A stretch of DNA of 64,000 bases from CAYLLN01 sp040901775 (GTDB taxonomy: Bacteria > Planctomycetota > Planctomycetia > Pirellulales > Pirellulaceae): NCBI GenBank assembly GCA_040901775.1, contig JBBDYF010000275.1, forward strand, positions 1 to 64,000, given 5' to 3'. The notes beneath the pieces were generated by a model. That model did not search any database. It was given only the letters and a program-made list of their open reading frames with translations, and was not told the origin of the DNA. How positions within the stretch are numbered: the first letter of the stretch is position 1; the number at the start of each line of letters is the position of its first letter. Below, piece by piece: positions 30,355-39,619 of the stretch. Both the position numbers and the translations under genes were made by a program.

Positions 30355-30984
30355 ATGATCGAGATTCGCCACAAAACAACGGGCGCCGTGCTTCGCCACA
30401 TCGAAGCGGCTTCGCTGGCGGGGCAGTTCTTCGAAGGGGCCAAGCTGGCCGGCGCGGATCTGTCGAAGCACGATCTGTCGCGGGCCGATTTCCAACGGGC
30501 CGACCTGCGCGATGCGGACCTTTCCGGCGCAAACCTGAACGGCGCGATGTTCGCCGGCGCGATCATTCGCGGGGCCGATTTCGGGGGTGCCAGCCTCGAA
30601 CGGTGCGACATGACCGACAGCTTCGCCATGGGGGCCGGCTTTCACGGCGCGAACCTGAACGGCGCGACCCTCCGCTACGCCAAACTTTCCGAAGCCGATT
30701 TTTCCGAGGCGAAGCTGGTCGGGGCCGATCTGAGCATGGCCGACCTGGCATGCGACTTTACCAAGGCCAATCTTACCAAGGCCGATTTACGGGGATCGAA
30801 CCTGAATGGCGCCGTGCTCGACGGCGCGACGCTATTGGGCGCCAACCTGACCGACGCCAAGCTCGCCGGGGCCGATCTGGCGGGCGCTCGGCTCGAAGGG
30901 GCGATCATGGGAGGCGGCCGCAAGCTCGGCAGCCAGATGTTCAAGAAGAAAGAGCAGCGCCCCTGGTGGCAGTTCTGGGGATAA
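30355..30984 (+). CDS. Pentapeptide-repeat protein
   Basis: A 209-residue protein. After a short N-terminal part (MIEIRHKTTGAVLRHIEA) come about 25 consecutive A(D/N)L-x-x pentapeptides, such as ADLSKHDLSRADFQRADLRD, forming a right-handed quadrilateral beta-helix. It ends in a basic/aromatic tail KKKEQRPWWQFWG. The function is unknown; some family members mimic DNA and bind gyrase, others interact with membranes. No signal peptide is visible. It is convergent with the large acyltransferase gene, only 7 bp between stops. Confidence 0.9.
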   Translation: MIEIRHKTTGAVLRHIEAASLAGQFFEGAKLAGADLSKHDLSRADFQRADLRDADLSGANLNGAMFAGAIIRGADFGGASLERCDMTDSFAMGAGFHGANLNGATLRYAKLSEADFSEAKLVGADLSMADLACDFTKANLTKADLRGSNLNGAVLDGATLLGANLTDAKLAGADLAGARLEGAIMGGGRKLGSQMFKKKEQRPWWQFWG

Positions 30985-30991
30985 GCGGCTC

Positions 30992-33900
30992 TCAACGGCT
31001 CTTTTCCAGCGCCAGGGCTTTCATCGCCTTCAAGTCGAGCTTGCCGGTCCCCAGAATCGGCAGCTCCACGACTTCGACGAAGCCATCGGCCGCCGGGATG
31101 AACAGGTTCGGCAGCCCCGCCGCGACCAGCCCCTTGCGCAGCTCGTCGATCGTCTTGCTCAGCTTGGTGTGCAGGACGATCAGCCGTTCGCCTTTCTTTT
31201 CGTCGGGAACGGCGGTGACGGCGACCTGCGGCTTGCCGTCTTCGGACTGCCCGAGCAGCTTGTCCAGCTCTTCTTCGATCTTGATGTGCGGGACCATTTC
31301 GCCGCCGATCTTCGAGAATCGGCTTTCGCGCCCCGTAATGTGGATGAAGCCTTCGTCGTCGATGAAGGCCACGTCGCCCGTCTGATACCAGCCGTCGTGG
31401 ATCGCCTGGGCGGTCAGTTCCGGCTGGTCGAGATAGCCCTGCATGACGTTCGGGCCGCTGATCCAAAGCATGCCCGATTCGCCCGCTTTCAGCTCCGCGC
31501 CCGTTTCGAGGTGGGTGATCTTCGCCGAAACGCCGGGGATGGTGCGGCCGACCGTCCCTTCCTTGCGATCGATCTGAAAATTGCCGATGCTCCGGCTGGG
31601 CGGGACGTTGACCGAGACGAGCGGCGACAGCTCGGTCGTGCCGTATCCTTCGACGGGGCGAACGCCAAACTTCTTCTCGAACTCGTCGGCCAGATCCTTC
31701 GGCAGCTTCTCGGCCCCGCAAACGACCACGTCGAGCGTTTTGAACTCTGCCGGCTCGCAGCGCCGCAGATAAGTGCGGAGGAACGTGGGGGTGGAAAGGA
31801 GCAGCGTCCCACCCACTTTCTCGGTCAGCTTGCCGATTTGTTTGCCGTCGAGCGGACTGTAGTGATAGGCCCCTTTGATATCGAGCCCCGCCACGCCCCA
31901 CAGGGTGACCGTGTAGCCGAACGAATGAAAGAACGGCAGGATGCCAATCAACACGTCGCTGGGCTTGAGGTGGATGACCTGGTCGATGGCCTCGATGTTG
32001 GAGCCGACGTTGGCATACGTCAGCATCACTCCCTTGGGCGTGCCGGTCGAGCCGCTGGTAAAGATGATCGTCAGCAGGTCGTCGGCCTGTACCTTGGTCA
32101 GCCCGAGCGAGCTTTCGAGCACACTGGCCGGGACGACGTGGCTTTGCAGGTAGCAGATCGCCTTGTCGGCCGCCGTGACTTTGTCTTTCAGGTCTTCCAG
32201 GTAGATCAGTTCGGCATTGAGTTGAAAGTTCATCTTGTCCATGAACTTGCGGCTGGTGACGACGTGCTTGATGCCGGCCACCTGAATGCAGGCGTTCATC
32301 ACCTCCGACGGGACGGTGTAGTTCAGGTTGACGGCGACGCGGCGATCGAGCGCCATCGCCATGTTGGCCAGAAAGCCGGGCGCGGTCGGCGGCAATAGCA
32401 AGCCGACGAACTGTTCTTCGGGACCCAAAATGCGTCGCAGCAGACGCCGCAAGATGAGCGAGCGGAGCAGCGTATCGCCGCCGGTCAGGTCGGCACCGGT
32501 CGAGTCGGCGACTTTGCTGGTGCGCTTCCGCTGTTTGCAGCGGCGAATGAACGAGCGAGTTACGGTCATCATGGTTTTGGCGGCTTGTTGGGTCGCCTGG
32601 GCCCCTAGTTGGAGCACGGCCTGGCGAACCTGGTGAACGTCGTCGGGCTTTTCGATCGGCGGCCCGAAATGGATGGAGATAGGATACGGCACCTGCCGCG
32701 GCCATTTCCAGAAGAACTTGTCCCCTTTGAAGCTGAAAATGCTTCCCCACAGCCCTTCCAGATAGACGGGAACGACGGGGGCCGTCGTTCCAGCCACGAT
32801 TTTCATCATGCCCGGCTTGAAGGCTTGCACCTGGCCGGTGCGCGACAGGCCCCCTTCGGGAAAGATGCAAACCAGCTCGCCCGCCTCGAGCGCTTCGCGG
32901 GCGGTTCGCAGGGCGAGGACCACTTTTTTGGGCTTCGTCGGGTCGATGGGAATCGCCCCGAACAGATCGGCCAGCCGCTTAAGCCAGGGACTTTTCTCGA
33001 TGTTCGCCGCCCAGGCGACCATCCGGATCGGCCGCGAGCTGGTCATCATCAACAGCACTCCATCGACCCAACTGATGTGGTTGGGAACCAACAGCGCGCC
33101 CCCTTCGCGGGGCAAGTGCTGGCGGCCAAAGACGCGAACGCGATAGACCGTCAGGCTCAACAGCCAGACGAGAAAGCGAATCGACGCTTGCGGGATGAGC
33201 CAGACGATGTAGATGAACACCGGCACGGTGAGCAGCCCGCACAACAGAAAAATTTGCTGTGGCGTCAATAACTCGCGGGCCGGTCCCGCGGCCGAGACCA
33301 GCGGCATCCGCAGCGCGGCGAACAGGAACGAGGCCAGGCAGATGCCGCTAAACGTCAGGAAGTTGGCCGCCGCCAGGATCGACCCGCGCGAGGCCCGCGG
33401 ACTGCGATGCTGCAAATAGGCTTCGAGCGGCACGCTGAACAGCCCGGCGCTCGTTCCCAGAAAGAACAACAGCACGCTCGCCCAAACGAAGCCGCCGGTC
33501 ACCGGGCCGACCGGATCGAACAGCCTGGCCGGGACGGTAAACAAGAGCAGCGAGAACAGGGCGACGCCAAAAGCGCCCAGCGGCAGGATTCCGAGCTCGA
33601 CATGATCGCCCGACCAGATGCCGGCCAGCACGCTTCCCAGACAGACGCCGGCGATCAACGCCAAGAGCAGCGGGCTTTTAGCCGATTCGTGCAGCGCGCC
33701 CCCTTCGGCCGCCAGTTGGTCGATATTGAGCTGGGCCAGCGCCCCGATGGCGTAGAAGAAGGCGACTCCCAGCGCGACGCGCAGCAGCGGCCGGTTGCCG
33801 CCGAGCGTGCGCAGGTCGCGCCAGGTCTGTTGTGGAAAATCCCAGGGGAACTTGCGGCTCGGATCGCCCGGCGGCAAAGCCGTAATCGGCAGGCTGGTCA

Positions 33901-34525
33901 GCGTCCCCAGCGTGGCGAACCCAATCAGCACCGTGGCCGAAATCCACCAATGCTCCATCCCTTTTTCGCCGGTCGTGTCGGCTAGCCAATTGCCCACGAC
34001 CATGCCAATCACCGAGGCAATCACCGTCGCCAGGCCGAACAGGCCGTTGGCTTTGCTGATCAGTTCCGGCTGGAGCACTTCGGGAATGCTGCCGGCCCGC
34101 GCCGGCGAAAAGAGGGCGCTTTGAGCTCCCATCAAGGCGACCGCCGCAAACAATAGCCCCAGGGCGACGACGGTGCCCATTTCGCCGCACAGGATGGCGA
34201 CGACGCCCATCGCCATGATCGCGATCTCGGCAATTTTGCAGCCGACGATGACCGAGCGTTTGGCGTACTTGTCGGCCAGGTAGCCGGCGGGGGCGGCGAG
34301 CACCAGGTAAGGCAGGACGAAGCAGGCGGTTCCCGCCATCAGCACATTGCCGACCTGCGCCGGGCCGACGTGATCCTTGGCGATGCCGATCACCAGCCAG
34401 CGGAAAATGTTGTCGTTCAGCGCGGTAAGGAACTGGGTGGCCAAGAGCCCCAGAAATCCGGCCGAGACGAGCGAGCCTCCGGCAGCGGGCGGGGGGTGCG
34501 AAGTATGAGCGGGGGCTGCATCCAT
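30992..34525 (-). CDS. aas: LplT-PlsC-Aas fusion: lysophospholipid transporter, acyltransferase, acyl-ACP synthetase
   Basis: A 1177-residue three-part membrane protein. Residues about 15-430 form an MFS lysophospholipid transporter of the LplT type (FLTALNDNIFRWLVIGIAKD). Residues about 430-660 form a PlsC acyltransferase with NHISWVD near 478 and FPEGGLSRTG near 555. Residues about 680-1177 form an AMP-binding acyl-ACP synthetase with FTSGSTGTPKG near 821 and VEGYGTTELSP. In E. coli, lplT and aas are neighbours that import and reacylate 2-acyl-lysophosphatidylethanolamine; here all three activities are in one chain. The ATG at 34525 is the natural start. The role is phospholipid repair at the inner membrane. 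Confidence 0.93.
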   Translation of the reverse strand: MDAAPAHTSHPPPAAGGSLVSAGFLGLLATQFLTALNDNIFRWLVIGIAKDHVGPAQVGNVLMAGTACFVLPYLVLAAPAGYLADKYAKRSVIVGCKIAEIAIMAMGVVAILCGEMGTVVALGLLFAAVALMGAQSALFSPARAGSIPEVLQPELISKANGLFGLATVIASVIGMVVGNWLADTTGEKGMEHWWISATVLIGFATLGTLTSLPITALPPGDPSRKFPWDFPQQTWRDLRTLGGNRPLLRVALGVAFFYAIGALAQLNIDQLAAEGGALHESAKSPLLLALIAGVCLGSVLAGIWSGDHVELGILPLGAFGVALFSLLLFTVPARLFDPVGPVTGGFVWASVLLFFLGTSAGLFSVPLEAYLQHRSPRASRGSILAAANFLTFSGICLASFLFAALRMPLVSAAGPARELLTPQQIFLLCGLLTVPVFIYIVWLIPQASIRFLVWLLSLTVYRVRVFGRQHLPREGGALLVPNHISWVDGVLLMMTSSRPIRMVAWAANIEKSPWLKRLADLFGAIPIDPTKPKKVVLALRTAREALEAGELVCIFPEGGLSRTGQVQAFKPGMMKIVAGTTAPVVPVYLEGLWGSIFSFKGDKFFWKWPRQVPYPISIHFGPPIEKPDDVHQVRQAVLQLGAQATQQAAKTMMTVTRSFIRRCKQRKRTSKVADSTGADLTGGDTLLRSLILRRLLRRILGPEEQFVGLLLPPTAPGFLANMAMALDRRVAVNLNYTVPSEVMNACIQVAGIKHVVTSRKFMDKMNFQLNAELIYLEDLKDKVTAADKAICYLQSHVVPASVLESSLGLTKVQADDLLTIIFTSGSTGTPKGVMLTYANVGSNIEAIDQVIHLKPSDVLIGILPFFHSFGYTVTLWGVAGLDIKGAYHYSPLDGKQIGKLTEKVGGTLLLSTPTFLRTYLRRCEPAEFKTLDVVVCGAEKLPKDLADEFEKKFGVRPVEGYGTTELSPLVSVNVPPSRSIGNFQIDRKEGTVGRTIPGVSAKITHLETGAELKAGESGMLWISGPNVMQGYLDQPELTAQAIHDGWYQTGDVAFIDDEGFIHITGRESRFSKIGGEMVPHIKIEEELDKLLGQSEDGKPQVAVTAVPDEKKGERLIVLHTKLSKTIDELRKGLVAAGLPNLFIPAADGFVEVVELPILGTGKLDLKAMKALALEKSR

Positions 34526-34622
34526 GAGGGGCGTTGTGAAGCTGAAGAACGGCGACGGCGCAATGATGAAGGTGCTCTGCGGGCCGCAATATAGCGAACC
34601 TGGCGAATTGGCACAGCGCGAA

Positions 34623-35062
34623 CTAGGGCTGGGCCAGGACCGTTCCGGGAAACGACGCGTTGGGGACGAGTTCGACGCGCTGCTCTTCGCCCAGGAAGGT
34701 TGCGTCGAAGCACTCTAAACAACCCGCCAACCCCAGCAGTGGATAGGGGATTGGTGGGGCGGAAAATCCGACGCTGGCGGACCACCCGCAAATCTCGCTC
34801 TGCGACACCAGTCGCAAGGTCACGGACCCAAACTGCAGCGGGTAGAAGTTGCCGCGCCAGGAAATGCCGTGGCTCCGATTCGGGAGCAAAGCAACGCCGA
34901 AGGACGTGGCGATGGCCAGGGGCAAAACGGTATCTTGCGAACCGGTATCCAGCAGCGGAGAATGCGAAGAGGGACGAATGGACGAAAGCGAAGCAGGCTT
35001 GCAGCATGCGCACGAGAACCTGTCCGCGGGGCGCTCTCTGCGAGATAGGGGAACTCCAACAT
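34623..35062 (-). pseudogene. Frameshifted retropepsin-like aspartic protease
   Basis: The gene should start at the ATG at 35062, which overlaps the DUF5678 stop as TGATG and opens MLEFPYLAES, running to RFRPFVPLRI. The catalytic motif LLDTGSQDTVLP and the rest (RGNFYPLQFGSVTLRLVSQS, GLAGCLECFDATFLGEEQRV) are in another frame, ending at 34623. A frameshift or small deletion near 34950 therefore separates the N-terminus from the DTGS active site. Intact homologues, as recalled, have about ten extra residues at that point, which suggests a real deletion, though an assembly error is not excluded. In planctomycetes such proteases sit next to DUF5678 genes. Confidence 0.65.
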
Positions 35063-35325
35063 CAGCGAGTTTCCACCCAACCCCCAACGCCGTCGTCATC
35101 GGCAACCGTGATATATTCCAACTCGACGTTGCTGATCTCTCCACCGGCCGCCGCAACCAGAGCGGGCAACTTGTCGAGGTCGGCCGAAGCGGCAACAACC
35201 CGGGCGCCGTCGAGCGAAAAGGCTACCCACTGCCCCGCGTAGGGAAGCAATTGTTCGTTCGTGAAGAGCTGGCGATTGCGCTCAAATTCACGAACTTTCA
35301 GCTTCGGCCTGGTGTGGGTGGACAC
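35062..35325 (-). CDS. DUF5678 protein
   Basis: An 87-residue protein with the DUF5678 pattern: FERNRQLFTNEQLLPYAGQW, VAFSLDGARVVAASADLDKL and EYITVADDDGVGG. The start is GTG at 35325: an in-frame TGA lies immediately before it, and GGGAG is about 7 nt upstream. DUF5678 is a small partner of an aspartic-protease gene, which overlaps it by 1 bp and is frameshifted here. The role of the pair is not known. Local GC is lower than average. Confidence 0.75.
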   Translation of the reverse strand: MSTHTRPKLKVREFERNRQLFTNEQLLPYAGQWVAFSLDGARVVAASADLDKLPALVAAAGGEISNVELEYITVADDDGVGGWVETR

Positions 35326-35431
35326 TCAGAATCTCCCGACAATTCAATTCCTTTGACCGTCGCCATCCGCACCCAATTCTAGCCCGCTCGCGGTTCCCGG
35401 TCCACTTTGGACTGCTTTTAACGGCGACTCC

Positions 35432-36538
35432 TCACTCCGTCGGCTGCAAGATTCGGTGCGTCGGCACGGGGCGGCCGGGGCGGAACGACTGCGTTTGCCC
35501 GAAGGTGACGCTCGCGCTGCGGGCCTCGCAGGACGCTTGCACCGCCCGCTCGACGTGCTCGGTCAGCACCAGCGGCTCGGTCGCCACGCGGGCGTTCAGC
35601 ACCAGTTGCGCCGCGCGCACCGTGCCGCGCGAGGGGAGCGACAGCTCGACCGGCGAAAAACTGCTAACGAGGTTGGCCACGCCGTACAGCCCATCGGCCA
35701 TGCCGATCGCCTTCAGGTGCGCCGTTTCCGCGCCCAGTTCGGCGAGCGAATCGCGCAGCCGACCTACGATATCGAGCAGCAAGTCGTCGAGCGCAAACGG
35801 CTGCGGGGCCGAGACGCTCAGGCTGCTGTTGAGCCAGCCGAGCTCCGCCTCGCCGATGGCATAGGTATCGTAATCGACCTCCATCACGCGGCGGCCAAAG
35901 CTACCGCGCTGCTCCAATAGTTCCACCAGGGCCGCGAAGCCGTTGCCGGTCTTGGCCGACATCCGGACGACCGGAATGCCCGGATACTGGGCGTTGAGCA
36001 GGCTGGTTAATTCGTCCGCTTCGGCCGGCGAAAGCTCGTCGATCCGATTGATGACGATCAGGTCGGCCTCTTCCAATTGCTTTTTGAAAATGTAGGCCGC
36101 CTGGGGCGAGAAGCCCGCTTTGGCATCCCCCCGCAGGATGCGGCCGCCGTGACTCGGCTTGAGCAGCACCGCATACGGCGCCACGTCGAATGAGCCACCG
36201 AACAATTGCTGCAGCGGGCGGACCACGGTCGCCACCAGGTCGGTGCAGCTTCCCACCGGCTCGGCCAGCACGATGTCGGGCCGGGCCGACTGCTGCAGCT
36301 CGCCCACCGTTTCGGTCAGCTTGTTGAAGTTGCAGCAAAAACACGCGCCGGGCACCTCCCCCACGTCGAAGCCCTGGGCCCGCAGGCTGTTGGTATCGAC
36401 CAGGTCGGTCGCCTGGTCGTTGGTCACAATGCCAACCTTCAATCCCTGCTCTTGGTAGTGGCGGGCGAGGCGGGCGATGGTCGTCGTTTTGCCGGCACCG
36501 AGAAAGCCACCGAGCATTAGAAAGCGAATGGGTGTCAT
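35432..36538 (-). CDS. CobW/COG0523 family GTPase metallochaperone
   Basis: A 368-residue G3E GTPase. Walker A is GGFLGAGKTT (10-19). The metal-binding CxCC motif is CFCC (66-69) in GEVPGACFCCNFNKL. The guanine-specificity motif is NRID (164-167), a variant of NKxD. Family members deliver Zn, Co or Ni to client metalloenzymes. The C-terminal domain resembles COG0523 proteins but is divergent (QPFALDDLLLDIVGRLRDSL). The ATG at 36538 lies 42 bp downstream of the aquaporin stop on the same strand, so the two could be co-transcribed. Confidence 0.9.
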   Translation of the reverse strand: MTPIRFLMLGGFLGAGKTTTIARLARHYQEQGLKVGIVTNDQATDLVDTNSLRAQGFDVGEVPGACFCCNFNKLTETVGELQQSARPDIVLAEPVGSCTDLVATVVRPLQQLFGGSFDVAPYAVLLKPSHGGRILRGDAKAGFSPQAAYIFKKQLEEADLIVINRIDELSPAEADELTSLLNAQYPGIPVVRMSAKTGNGFAALVELLEQRGSFGRRVMEVDYDTYAIGEAELGWLNSSLSVSAPQPFALDDLLLDIVGRLRDSLAELGAETAHLKAIGMADGLYGVANLVSSFSPVELSLPSRGTVRAAQLVLNARVATEPLVLTEHVERAVQASCEARSASVTFGQTQSFRPGRPVPTHRILQPTE

Positions 36539-36579
36539 GGAAGGAAGGGGCTGGGGCTAGGGGTGACGAGCGGGATGCG

Positions 36580-37449
36580 TCAGCTTCCCGATGGTTTGTT
36601 GGGATCGTTAACGGGCACAAATGCCGGCCGCAGCACGTATTCCCACACGCCGCCGCCGACTACCGCGCCCACGATCGGGGCCAGGATATACACGGTGAAA
36701 AACCCGCTGCCGTTGGGTCCGGGCAAGGCGGCCGAACCCCAGCCGGCAACGAAGGTGAACAGTCGCGGGCCAAAATCGCGGGCCGGATTGAAGCAGGCCT
36801 GCGTCAGCGGCGCGGCGATCGAAATGAGGGCCGCCACGGTCAAGCCGACCAGGATCGGCGCCAGATGGGCTGGCGGCGCGCAGGTATTGCGCGGGTCGCT
36901 CAGGCCGAACACCACCAGGGCCAGGATCGCCGTGCAAACGACTTCGGTCAAAATGGCCCGCGACGTGGGCACCTGCCGGGAGTAAGCCGCCCATTCGCTG
37001 CTCGACCAGGGCCTATCGGCACCAAGGCCGGCCGGGTTTGGATAGAACTCGCCGTAGCACATGGCGGTGACGATGCTTCCCGGGCTGCCGCGCGTCACCC
37101 CTTTGACCTTCTCAAAGTTGGCGAGCGGGCCGTAGTACATGGCAAACAGCACCGCCGCTGCCAGAAACGCCCCGCCCACTTGGGCCGTGATGTAGCCCGC
37201 CACACGGTTCCATTCGAACCGCCCCCAAAACGCCAAGGCGACCGTAATTGCCGGGTTGATGTGGGCCCCGCTGATCCCGCCGCAGAGGTACACCGCGAAC
37301 ATCACGGCCAGACCCCACACGATGGCCACCTGCCAGATGCCGCTTTGAGCCCCCGTCAGTACGGCCGCATGCACCGCCCCGCATCCGAGCAGAACGAGAA
37401 TGAAGGTGCCGACCAGTTCTGCCACGAGCGTGCGCGAGGTGTTGTTCAT
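36580..37449 (-). CDS. glpF: MIP-family channel, glycerol facilitator type
   Basis: A 289-residue membrane protein with six helices and both NPA boxes (residues 65-67 in GAHINPAITV and 221-223 in ACFNPARDFGPR). The Asp after NPAR in the second box (NPARD) is the hallmark of glycerol-conducting aquaglyceroporins and not strict water channels. An extended periplasmic loop (GSIVTAMCYGEFYPNPAGLG) is also GlpF-like. No glycerol kinase or dehydrogenase is adjacent. The start at 37449 begins MNNTSRTLVAELVGTFILV. Confidence 0.92.
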   Translation of the reverse strand: MNNTSRTLVAELVGTFILVLLGCGAVHAAVLTGAQSGIWQVAIVWGLAVMFAVYLCGGISGAHINPAITVALAFWGRFEWNRVAGYITAQVGGAFLAAAVLFAMYYGPLANFEKVKGVTRGSPGSIVTAMCYGEFYPNPAGLGADRPWSSSEWAAYSRQVPTSRAILTEVVCTAILALVVFGLSDPRNTCAPPAHLAPILVGLTVAALISIAAPLTQACFNPARDFGPRLFTFVAGWGSAALPGPNGSGFFTVYILAPIVGAVVGGGVWEYVLRPAFVPVNDPNKPSGS

Positions 37450-37604
37450 AAGCGATCACAGTTTAATAAGGGTTTGAGCGACAAACAATCGGCGCTCGTG
37501 CGAGATCGGTCATGGAAACCCCGCTTGCGAAGTCAGCCCACCCCAAGGACTTATGGCGGCGCACGCTTCAGTCGGAAGAACCCCTATTTGTCTCGGCCGA
37601 GAAT

Positions 37605-37735
37605 TATGTCGTTCAACCCTTTGGTTGGCGACTGTGTCGCCCTTTCAGGGCTTTGCATGGTTTGGGGAACTCGTAACCCAGGGCGGCGCTGCGCTGGCCC
37701 TGGGCTGCCGCAGGTTGCCCCTTTGGGGCACATCC
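37605..37735. repeat. Multi-hairpin interspersed repeat
   Basis: Four hairpins occur in about 130 bp: CAACCCTTTGGTTG (37613-37626), GCCCTTTCAGGGC (37639-37651), CCCAGGGC paired with GCCCTGGG (37677-37704) and TGCCCCTTTGGGGCA (37716-37730). No reading frame is supported. The rest of the 37450-37825 gap holds no gene. The sequence has the look of a REP-type element known in planctomycetes. Confidence 0.65.
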
Positions 37736-37825
37736 GTTGCAACGCATCTGCAAAGTATAGGGCTCTTGGCGTGGCCAGGTTCACCGGGACCAGGTTTGGT
37801 CCCGGCTGTTGGAGTCGGCGGAGAG

Positions 37826-39367
37826 TTACGACGCCGTTGCCGGTCCCGTCGCCACGGCAATCCGGTTGGCCGCGGCCAGGATCGCCTGCACGGTCGCCTC
37901 GACGGTGTCGGTCGAGATGCCGCGGCCGCGAAAGGTTTGGCCCCCGTATTCGACCGAGAGGTTCACCTCGCCCAGGGCGTCGTGGCCGAGCGTTGCACTG
38001 CGCACCTGGTAATCGACGCACTTCAGCTTAATGCCGGTGATCTTTTCGGTCGCCAGAAATGCGGCGTCGATCGGGCCGTCGCCATCGGCAACTTCCGCGC
38101 TGTGCTGCTCGCCGCCGCGGCTGAGGGTCAGCCTGGCCCGCGGCTTGCGCCCGCTGCCGCTGGTTACCTCGAACGAGACGAGCGACCACTCCACCTGGCC
38201 GGCCCCGCCGTGAATCTGTTGCTCGATCAGGGCGATGATGTCTCCGTCGTAAATCTCTTTTTTCTTGTCGGCCAGCTTTTTGAACTCGTCGAAAACGCTC
38301 AGCAGTTGCTCGCTGGTGAGTTGATAGCCGAGGGCCTTGGCCCGATCGGCCAGGGCGGCCCGGCCGCTGTGCTTGCCCAACACCAGGTCGGTTTTTTGAA
38401 AGCCGACGTCCTCGGGCCTCATGATTTCGTAGGTGCTGCGCTCTTTCAGCATGCCGTCCTGATGGATGCCCGCTTCGTGGGCAAAGGCGTTGCGGCCGAC
38501 GATCGCCTTGTTTCGCTGCACCTGCTGGCCAGTGATCGAGGTGAGCAGCCGGCTGGCGGGAACCAGGCGCTGGGTGACGATGCCGGTCGTGCAGTGGTAG
38601 TAGTCTTCGCGGACGCGCATCGCCATGACCACTTCTTCGAGCGAGGCGTTGCCGGCCCGCTCGCCGATGCCGTTGAGCGTGCATTCGATCTGCCCCGCGC
38701 CGTTTTCGACCGCGGCCAGGCTGTTGGCCACCGCCAGACCCAGGTCGTCGTGGCAATGCGTGCTGATCACCGCGCGGTCGATATTGGGAACGTGATTTTT
38801 CAGCAGTGCGATTACGCTGCCGTAATCCTGCGGCGTGGCGTAGCCGACGGTATCGGGAATGTTGACCGTGGTGGCCCCGGCGTCGATCGCGGCCTCGACC
38901 ACCTGGCAGAGAAAGTCGCGCTCGGTGCGGGCGGCGTCTTCAGGCGAGAATTCGACATCCTGGCAATAGCCGGCGGCTCGCTTGACCCCAGCAATCGCCC
39001 GCTCGATGATCTCCTCGCGAGACATCTTCAGTTTGAATTCGCGGTGGATGGCGCTGGTCGCCAGAAAGACGTGAATCCGGGGGCGCTCGGCCGTTTGCAA
39101 GGCCTCCCAGGCGCGGTCGATGTCGGCGCTATTGCAGCGGGCCAGCCCGCAGATCGACGTGCCGCGAATGGTGGTGGCAATCTCGCGGACGGCGGCAAAA
39201 TCGCCCGGCGAAGCGATCGGAAAGCCAGCTTCGATCACATCGACCCCCAACTCGACAAGCATCTGGGCAATCTCCAGCTTCTCTTGCAGGTTCATGCTGC
39301 AGCCGGGCGATTGCTCGCCGTCGCGCAGGGTGGTGTCGAAGATCGTGATGCGACGTGAATCGGACAT
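37826..39367 (-). CDS. leuA: 2-isopropylmalate synthase (LeuA)
   Basis: A 513-residue enzyme that condenses acetyl-CoA with 2-oxoisovalerate, the first step of leucine synthesis. The HMGL-like barrel begins ITIFDTTLRDGEQSPG (8-23), with STHCHDDLGLAVANSLAA, ECTLNGIGERAGN and the NAFAHEAGIHQDG loop. A C-terminal LeuA dimerisation domain (about 380-510) fits leucine feedback control. The ATG at 39367 (MSDSRRITIF) is preferred over the open frame upstream to 39490. The leader region at 39368-39765 looks like a Leu-responsive attenuator. Confidence 0.94.
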   Translation of the reverse strand: MSDSRRITIFDTTLRDGEQSPGCSMNLQEKLEIAQMLVELGVDVIEAGFPIASPGDFAAVREIATTIRGTSICGLARCNSADIDRAWEALQTAERPRIHVFLATSAIHREFKLKMSREEIIERAIAGVKRAAGYCQDVEFSPEDAARTERDFLCQVVEAAIDAGATTVNIPDTVGYATPQDYGSVIALLKNHVPNIDRAVISTHCHDDLGLAVANSLAAVENGAGQIECTLNGIGERAGNASLEEVVMAMRVREDYYHCTTGIVTQRLVPASRLLTSITGQQVQRNKAIVGRNAFAHEAGIHQDGMLKERSTYEIMRPEDVGFQKTDLVLGKHSGRAALADRAKALGYQLTSEQLLSVFDEFKKLADKKKEIYDGDIIALIEQQIHGGAGQVEWSLVSFEVTSGSGRKPRARLTLSRGGEQHSAEVADGDGPIDAAFLATEKITGIKLKCVDYQVRSATLGHDALGEVNLSVEYGGQTFRGRGISTDTVEATVQAILAAANRIAVATGPATAS

Positions 39368-39405
39368 GGATGGTGATTTCCTGTGTTGGCGGTGGAGTTC
39401 TTGTG

Positions 39406-39429
39406 CATAGCCGCGACCAGTGGTCGCGC
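39406..39429 (-). repeat. Single copy of the GCGACC-GGTCGC palindrome
   Basis: On the minus strand it reads GCGCGACCACTGGTCGCGGC followed by TATG, the same 25-bp family repeated three times at 4514-4588. It lies between the leuA terminator hairpin and the leuA start. Confidence 0.75.
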
Positions 39430-39548
39430 GAGACGATTCTGGCAGGCGCGAGACGCCTACCCCACGAGCCGGCCTCGCGCCGGCACGCAAAGCACCAGAT
39501 CGTTTTCCGCACTTGGCACGTCACATCTCCCGAAACACGCACGTCCAA

Positions 39549-39586
39549 TAAAAAAACCCCGAATCGCCAGAGAGCGGCTTCGGGGT
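39549..39586 (-). terminator. Intrinsic terminator in the leuA leader
   Basis: On the minus strand, ACCCCGAA (39579-39586) pairs with TTCGGGGT (39556-39563), extended by an inner GCC/GGC, and is followed by a run of seven T (39550-39556). It lies 180 nt upstream of leuA, and its 5' arm can instead pair with GGCTTCG near 39612, downstream of the leader-peptide stop. Confidence 0.85.
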
Positions 39587-39619
39587 CGGATTTCTTTCGG
39601 AACGAAAAGAACGAAGCCC

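Noticed and set aside
30675..32870. 731-residue open frame on the minus strand
   Set aside because: Out-of-frame shadow of the LplT-PlsC-Aas gene; low-complexity Arg/Gly/Ala composition.
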